Part shown: one piece after another, positions 58,276-64,000 of the stretch
How positions within the stretch are numbered: the first letter of the stretch is position 1
Layout of the letters: every line of letters starts with the position of its first letter
From: Oreohelix idahoensis
Lineage: Eukaryota > Mollusca > Gastropoda > Stylommatophora > Oreohelicidae
Direction of reading: 5' to 3'
Assembly (NCBI GenBank): GCA_024509875.1
Contig: JAMPIV010005016.1
Coordinates: forward strand, 1-64,000
DNA length: 64,000 bases
Notes under the pieces: model-generated
The model's database searches: none
The model's input: only the letters and a program-made list of their open reading frames with translations
What the model was told of the DNA's origin: nothing
Program-made: the position numbers and the translations under genes

Positions 58276-60466
58276 CACTGACAAACAACATTTTTCTTTC
58301 TTATATAAGAATAAGTGTTCTTAGGTCAGTTTCTTGCGCTGATTTCAAATTTGAAATCCGTTTATCACGTCGGGTTCTTAAGATATTTGTGAATAAATAT
58401 ATTTTTGGGAAACCGTTATTTGCCCCGTTTCATTTTTACTATATAACTTTTTAAAAATTTATAAAATGCAAAATAATTCTACTTTTTATACTGCTAAAAG
58501 ATGCATGACATATGTTACGTTATATTTCAAATAGTTACTGTATTTTGAAATAATTCTGAGTGAAATATGGCTTCTAGAAGTTGTAGAAATTCGGCTGATC
58601 TGTTCTGTTACGTGTGCGGATATTTTACCGATCGTGTTCACCAAAAAAACTTTACACCATTGCTAAAGAAAGCATATGAACTTTATTTCGATTCGAAAGT
58701 TGATCATGCAAATAAATCTTGGAAGCCAAATGCAGTTTGTTCGACTTGTGCAAATACATTGGCAGGTTGGTTACGAAAATCGCCGAAGCATAAGTCGATG
58801 CCTTTTGGAGTGCCAGTAATATGGCGTGAACCGACAAATCACGCTACTGATTGTTACTTCTGCTTGACAAATATCTATGGTTTCACTTTTAAAACTAGAA
58901 AGTCTGTGGTTTATCCAAATATTGAATCGGTTTCGAAACCAGTGCCTCATGATCCAATCACGTGTCCGATCCCAGTTCCACCAGAACAATATCCGTTGGA
59001 CGTGAATGAACCATCAGAAAGTGATAGTTTACCTGCTTTAGAAACTAATTCTGACTCGGATTATGTACCAGTGAATGATGGGGTTCACTTAATTAACTAT
59101 TCAGAACTTTCAGATCTAATACGTGATCTCGCTCTCACCAAAGAACAAGCGGAATTACTCGGTTCGCGACTCAAAGAATGGAATCTTTTAGCGCCCAATA
59201 CTCCGATATCTAAATTTCATCATAGACACAGAGAACTTGTTCAATACTTTGAGATGGATGATGACATTTGCTATTGCAAAGATGTAAAAGGTCTAATGGT
59301 GCACCTCGGTCATGAGCACATAGTCAACGAATGGCGACTTTTCATCGACTCTTCCAAGACTAGTCTAAAAGCCGTGTTATTGCATAATGGAAATTTATTT
59401 TCATCAATTCCATTCACCTACTCTGTTCATATGAAAGAAACTTATGACAATATGGCTATACATTTCCCAAAAATAAAGTACAATGACTACCAATGGCGGA
59501 TTTGTGGTGACCTAAAGGTCATTGCAATTCTCACGGGAATGCAGACTGGGTATACTAAATTTTGTTGCTTCCTATGTGAATGGGACAGCCGCAACAGACA
59601 GGAACATTATGCAAGAAAGGTGTGGCCTATCAGGGATCGTATGCAGCTCGGGCATAAAAATGTAATACACGAGCCATTAGTTAACAAAGACAGCATCATT
59701 TTACCACCGCTACATATAAAGTTGGGGCTCATGAAGAATTTCGTAAAAGCGTTAGATAAAACGAGCAAAGCTTTCGCTTATCTTCGAGAAAAGTTTCCGC
59801 AAATTAGCGATGCAAAGATTAGCGATCCAAAGATAAAGGAAGGTATCTTTGTAGGACCTCAGATTAGGAAAGTTATTGCAGACAAACAATTCGAGAACTT
59901 GTTACATGGTAGTGAACTTCGCGCATGGATGGCATACAAATCGATCGTCGATAACTTTCTGGGAAATCACAAATCTGTCGACTATGTGCATATTGTTAAG
60001 CAGTGCATAGATGCATACAGAATTATGGGCTGTAACATGTCCCTCAAAATCCATTTGCTCGATTTGCATCTTGACTTTTTCCCTGAAAACCTTGGCGAAG
60101 TCAGCGATGAACATGGAGAACGATTCCATCAAGATATCGCCGTAATGGAGTCACGTTATCAAGGACGGTGGAGTGTGACCATGCTTGCCGATTATTGTTG
60201 GATGCTTCATCGCGATGTACCACATGCCATTCACCGACGAAAGTCGACTGCAAAGAAATTCAAGCCTACATAACTGTTATACTTCTTGTACAAATGATGT
60301 TGTAATACTGTATGCGTTGTTAAAAAACTTCAGTTGCGTATTTCTAGAGATCCCGACCTGATAGAGAAAAACGGTTTGCAGATTTAAAAACAGCGCATTA
60401 AAATTGACCAGAAAAACATAGAAATGTTAGAGAAAGAAAAAAAAAAATTTTTTTTGTTAGTCAGTG
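58276..60466 (+). mobile_element. CMC/EnSpm-like (CACTA-type) DNA transposon, apparently complete
   Basis: The left end is CACTGACAAACAACATTTTT (58276). The right end, on the minus strand from 60466, is CACTGACTAACAAAAAAAAT. The inverted similarity runs inward for about 120 bp with gaps: ttttctttct, ggtcagttt/ggtcaattt, tgcgctg, ccgttt and gtcggg recur in the same order on both sides. The flanks are TAA on each side (58273-58275 and 60467-60469), a 3-bp target duplication. CACTA-type ends beginning CACTG plus a 3-bp duplication identify the superfamily. One intact gene fills the element, so this copy could be autonomous. Confidence 0.88.
58567..60273 (+). CDS. CACTA/EnSpm-like transposase, intact (568 aa)
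   Basis: A single uninterrupted frame lies between the inverted repeats. The N-terminus has three CxxC pairs (C14/C17, C58/C61, C96/C99), a likely zinc-binding DNA-recognition module. An acidic, proline-rich linker follows (about 130-165). The C-terminal half fits an RNase H-fold DDE core: D261 in LFIDSSKTSLK, D315 in CGDLKVIAILTG, then C334-x2-C337 (CFLCEWD) and H383 in LPPLHIKLG. The cysteine pair and histidine match the C/D(2)H signature described for several eukaryotic transposases. The acidic E515 or E518 in SDEHGERFHQD is the best third catalytic residue. The catalytic assignment is my inference; similar uncharacterised proteins are frequent in invertebrate genomes. At 568 aa it is short for a CACTA transposase. 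Confidence 0.8.
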   Translation: MASRSCRNSADLFCYVCGYFTDRVHQKNFTPLLKKAYELYFDSKVDHANKSWKPNAVCSTCANTLAGWLRKSPKHKSMPFGVPVIWREPTNHATDCYFCLTNIYGFTFKTRKSVVYPNIESVSKPVPHDPITCPIPVPPEQYPLDVNEPSESDSLPALETNSDSDYVPVNDGVHLINYSELSDLIRDLALTKEQAELLGSRLKEWNLLAPNTPISKFHHRHRELVQYFEMDDDICYCKDVKGLMVHLGHEHIVNEWRLFIDSSKTSLKAVLLHNGNLFSSIPFTYSVHMKETYDNMAIHFPKIKYNDYQWRICGDLKVIAILTGMQTGYTKFCCFLCEWDSRNRQEHYARKVWPIRDRMQLGHKNVIHEPLVNKDSIILPPLHIKLGLMKNFVKALDKTSKAFAYLREKFPQISDAKISDPKIKEGIFVGPQIRKVIADKQFENLLHGSELRAWMAYKSIVDNFLGNHKSVDYVHIVKQCIDAYRIMGCNMSLKIHLLDLHLDFFPENLGEVSDEHGERFHQDIAVMESRYQGRWSVTMLADYCWMLHRDVPHAIHRRKSTAKKFKPT

Positions 60467-60486
60467 TAATCAGTACTATACATAAA

Positions 60487-60662
60487 CAAGCCAGCATAGT
60501 AAATCCAAGGCTTTGAACACAAATGCAGTACAACAATAAGCCATCATAATCCAATGCTTGAGTAATAAATGCAGTACATCAATAATCCATCATAATCCAA
60601 GCTTTGAACAACAAAATGCAGTATAACAATAAGCCCGTGCAATCCAAGGCTTTGATGACAAA
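60487..60662. repeat. 46-bp tandem repeat, about 4 copies
   Basis: Units share aataagccatcataatccaa, a g-ctttga block, and aatgcagta-aacaat. It begins about 20 bp after the CACTA element. Confidence 0.8.
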
Positions 60663-60669
60663 TACACCG

Positions 60670-62782
60670 GGAGAAAAACATTCCCGTAAATCTCTCTATC
60701 TTCACTTCGATAATATATATATATACTCTGCACTTAATCAAATATTCTCCTTTACAAAAAGAACCCACTGGAACACACTAGCGAGATGAATAGTCACCAT
60801 CCCGAAGCCCTGCCAGGAACGTACTGTCACGAGATTACTGCATCTCAGAACAGCTCAGTAAAAATTACTCATGCGCGGACTAACCGCGTGAGACTATCGC
60901 ACAGCTCAACCGTCTCTCTCCCCAAACTAACACTAAGAATATTCGACAACTTGCTGATGCGTGATGCCATATGATGATGGATGGCATCCGCATGTCTGGT
61001 TTTGTGTAGTGTGTAGATGGGTTCAGTCAAAACAATGTTCATGCAACAATAACAGGGCAATCCACATAGGACGTCAGTAAACTCACGACGTATAAAGTCA
61101 ATGAGTCTTGAAACAGCCGTTGACGTTTTTCTTCATTATTTATTGTGGACGCCACAGTGACAAAATGGTTACGCAAATGTGTAGGCACATCAAACAGTCA
61201 TTATCACAGCAACATTCAATACAGCAATAAACGGTAGACAGCATTACAATGATGAGTCAGATGCATGTTATATTTCAAAGTGCTGTAAATGTAGTCAGGT
61301 GAACAACTCCATCCTTTTCTATAACAGCCAGGAGATAACCAGATGTATGAGATCAGTTCACTCTCCTTAGTTTGACTTCAGCAAGACAGACACGTCTGCC
61401 GAAGTATAAATAATGTCCTCAAAAATATCCTCTAGATAATAAAGGTTTTCCAAACCTAGTTCATTTAACAAAGTAGCAAGTAATGGTCCTTGGTACCTGC
61501 ATCAACCGATGCAGTACAATGCAGCGACATGTGAGCTAGGAAAACATCTCGTGACGACGACTTTCGCAGACAGGCTATGAATCGAAATCGCTCACGACCC
61601 AAAATCAATAGAGTTAATGAAAGAGTCAATTTACCTTGCTTTCATGAAATACACAGAAATATCACGCCTCCCGACATGTGGGAAACACTAGAGGTATTAT
61701 CTCGAATAAACGAAATATCCATTAAGAGGACTACACATCCCTGACAGAACAAAAATAGCGGAGATCCCCTCTTCAACGAGGCATCTCTTTCGCCATTCCA
61801 AATCGCTCACTCCCACTAGTGGTGGGCGGAAACCGATCGACAAAAAAGCAAGACAAGTCATGCGCAGTCCAGCGCAAAACGACCACAGCTCAAACTTAAC
61901 TGCATTCGATACCAACGCGAGAAGACAAATGCTTACCGAGAAAAGTGACTATAAATTCCAAGCAGTTGTTGCCCTTGCGTTATAAAACAGATATTGAAAT
62001 AAAACGATGTTGCGAGAATTTATCACGCAACATATCACCACCTCCTCCCGATAAAAAAAAATGTGGAACATATTTTTTTTTTTCAATATCAAAGAGCAAG
62101 CGATAAGCGGCTCAAAACGCACGAATTATGCGCTGATAATTAACTAAATTGCCAAACAATAGGCTAATTATAGAGTGTCTGGTGAGGATATACCTCAACA
62201 GAAAAATAAATATGTCTCAAAAAATATTCACATCAGGGAGGTGTCACCAACACACATCACGTTAGCATGTAAACACAATATACGTATGCAAGTTACTATA
62301 ATCATCATTAAACAGCATACTCTAATATTGTCTTTAAAAATGGATGTACAAATCTGATAGGAAAATTTAGATAGTACATTCTTTGACATGTAATGACATA
62401 AGTACATAGTAAAGTTAAACTACATGACGATCCAGGACATATGCTCTGGTATTCCGAGGGTAAGTACACAATCTAGAACTCGTAAGGTAAGTCCTCAGCT
62501 CAACAATGACATTCTGAGAAAGTACAAGCAATATAATGCTAATTAATAACTAATATGCTTCATAAGGTACAATACATTATTAATAATTGTGGCTGTTTAG
62601 TAAACTAACGGCCCTTATATTAACTACTCAGTCCTCCTCTATCATTTTAAAAAACGAACAGAAGAAGATGACAACAAAGCACGATAGTGTGTACATATAA
62701 AGTAAGTACAGATGTGCTAATCTATTGTAGAAATATAGGTGTGTTATGACTCTGTAATATATGGAAATATAGGACAGAAGTA
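60670..62782 (-). repeat. Probable 3' non-coding end and LTR of the right-edge retrotransposon
   Basis: No gene is visible. Because a retrotransposon pol ends at 62783 on the minus strand, its 3' LTR should lie in this interval. Two purine-rich blocks could be the polypurine tract on the minus strand: agaggaggac ending at 62631 and cgggaggaggtgg near 62037-62050 followed by TGATATG. The other LTR is outside the window, so the border cannot be fixed. Confidence 0.45.
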
Positions 62783-64000
62783 TTAGTTGGAGTCATGTGG
62801 GCATCTAGACAAAATGTCAGCCATCACATTATCCGCACCACGGATAGCTCGTACCGTGAAGTGAAAAGGTTGAAGAGCTATAGCATATCGAGTGGATCTC
62901 GAACTCTTCAAATTCTTAGTCTGAATAGCTGTAAGAGCTTTCTGATCAGTCTCTAGAATGAAATGTGCGCCCAGGAGGAATCTTTGTAGCTTTAGAATTG
63001 ACCAAACCATCGCTAACAACTCACGGTCTAAAACCGAGTAGTTCCTCTCTGCCGCATTTAGTTTTCTAGAAATGTACATAACAGGATGCAGAGTATTTGC
63101 ATATTCTTGCATCAGTGCTGCTCCAATCCCAGTGGATGAAGCATCACTCCGAAGAACAAAAGTCCTATCAAGAGTAGGTAATCTTAAGATGGGAGGAGAA
63201 GAAAATATATTCTTGATTTGGTCTAATGAAGATTGGCATTCTTCAGACCAACGGACCAGATTAGGCGAACCTTTCTTCAACAATGTTGAGAGAGGTGCCA
63301 TGATCGAAGATAAATTTGGAATAAATCTCCCATAAAATTGAATTAAACCTAAGAGACTCCTAACTTGTTTCTTCGTTTTAGGAACAGAGATGTTCAGTAT
63401 TTTGGAAGTATTGTGGTCTTCTGTCTTCAAGAGACCATGACCAACACGATGACCCAGGAAAGAGATTTCACCAAAACCAACAAAAGCTTTAGAAGGTTTT
63501 GCTGTCAAATTATTCTCACGTAGAGTGGACAGTAAGTCATATAACCCTAAATAGTGATCTTCCCAGGTATCACTGAAGAGACAGATGTCATCTAAGTATG
63601 CGATGACATCCGAACGATGTGACAGAATTCGACGCATCATGCGAACGAAAGTGGCAGGGGCGTTCATGAGACCAAAAGGCATAACATTCCATTGAAATAG
63701 ACCCCTAGGTGTAGAAAAAGCAGTAAGAGGTTTGGCATGCTCTGCTAAAGGCACTTGCCAATAACCTTTAGACAAGTCAAGTTTAGTGAAGAATCTAGAA
63801 TTAGAAAGTCTAATCAGTAGATCTTCTAACAAAGGCATCGGTTCAGCGTCGAACTTTGTGACCTGATTCAATTTGCGATAATCAACGCAAATTCGTATGT
63901 TCTTATCCTTCTTCCGGACAATAACCATGGAAGAAGAATATGGTGAAGTCGATGGTTCAATTATATTTAATTGAATCATTTCATCCAATTCCTTTTCCAC
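62783..64000 (-). CDS. pol: Ty3/gypsy-type RT-RNase H, partial; probable second Gmr1-like element
   Basis: The frame runs open from the right edge of the window to a stop at 62783. RT motifs are MVIVRKKDKNIRICVDYRKL, LDLSKGYWQVPL, and the YLDD box (residues 135-138) in AYLDDICLFS. RNase H has D286 in RSDASSTGIG, E327 in VLDRELLA, D352 in LETDQK and D395 in MADILSR, so the active site is complete. The stop comes ten codons after that last Asp, with no integrase behind it, exactly as in the 3.3-12.6 kb element (SRCPHDSN here, SRHPCDQN there). Integrase is therefore expected upstream, beyond the window. The frame is intact as far as it can be seen, but the sequence is clearly a different family from the first. 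Confidence 0.88.
   Translation of the reverse strand: MEKELDEMIQLNIIEPSTSPYSSSMVIVRKKDKNIRICVDYRKLNQVTKFDAEPMPLLEDLLIRLSNSRFFTKLDLSKGYWQVPLAEHAKPLTAFSTPRGLFQWNVMPFGLMNAPATFVRMMRRILSHRSDVIAYLDDICLFSDTWEDHYLGLYDLLSTLRENNLTAKPSKAFVGFGEISFLGHRVGHGLLKTEDHNTSKILNISVPKTKKQVRSLLGLIQFYGRFIPNLSSIMAPLSTLLKKGSPNLVRWSEECQSSLDQIKNIFSSPPILRLPTLDRTFVLRSDASSTGIGAALMQEYANTLHPVMYISRKLNAAERNYSVLDRELLAMVWSILKLQRFLLGAHFILETDQKALTAIQTKNLKSSRSTRYAIALQPFHFTVRAIRGADNVMADILSRCPHDSN

Overview
The window is animal nuclear DNA, almost certainly from an invertebrate. It has no bacterial-style gene packing. It holds long (TA)n microsatellites, several classes of minisatellite, and eukaryotic transposons: Tc1/mariner, hAT, piggyBac, CMC/EnSpm (CACTA), LTR retrotransposons and APE-type non-LTR retrotransposons. 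A few exon-like islands have GT/AG borders. The mobile-element families suggest a mollusc or an arthropod, but nothing here decides the phylum. No rRNA, genuine tRNA gene, CRISPR array or complete host gene was recognised.

Layout. 0-3.3 kb: (TA)n tracts and a 1,300-bp Tc1-like element with an intact DD34E transposase, inserted between TA tracts. 3.3-12.6 kb: a complete LTR retrotransposon on the minus strand with 2.3-kb LTRs and a 5-bp target duplication. Its pol order is protease-integrase-RT-RNase H, the order of the Gmr1-like branch of Ty3/gypsy. 12.6-20.9 kb: mostly anonymous DNA with old dispersed repeats and one orphan open frame. 20.96-23.69 kb: a hAT element, internally deleted, whose transposase is split by a 269-bp insertion that is almost entirely one perfect palindrome. 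23.8-25.2 kb: a 19-bp satellite. 25.7 kb: a candidate host exon. 26.1-27.6 kb: a 27-bp minisatellite open in several frames. 27.7-28.5 kb: a dead RNase H region of a non-LTR element. 28.8-31.7 kb: anonymous DNA with old repeats and TA tracts. 31.7-34.5 kb: a TIR-bounded element containing a piggyBac remnant. 36.2-40.9 kb: non-LTR fragments, then a 42-bp array split by a 3.5-kb RTE-like element. 41.1-51.15 kb: a CTAC microsatellite and a long 34-bp array, split by a 3.2-kb RTE-like element, a SINE and a truncated LINE, and ending in three near-identical 1.43-kb higher-order units. 51.15 and 54.44 kb: two candidate host exons, each directly preceded by a tandem array whose last unit supplies the splice acceptor. 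51.3-55.4 kb otherwise: more minisatellites. 58.28-60.47 kb: a CACTA-type transposon with CACTG ends, a TAA target duplication and an intact 568-codon transposase. 62.78 kb to the right edge: RT-RNase H of a second, apparently Gmr1-like, retrotransposon.

How it fits together. The region behaves as a transposon and satellite sink, and the tandem arrays themselves are repeated landing sites. Two RTE-like elements, a SINE, and truncated LINE pieces all lie inside arrays, and the Tc1 element lies between TA tracts. One LINE scrap was then amplified with the array into the 1.43-kb units. The three plus-strand exon-like segments have compatible phases (all junctions phase 0), so they may belong to one host gene whose introns are built largely from these arrays. 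That link is an inference that only transcript data can settle.
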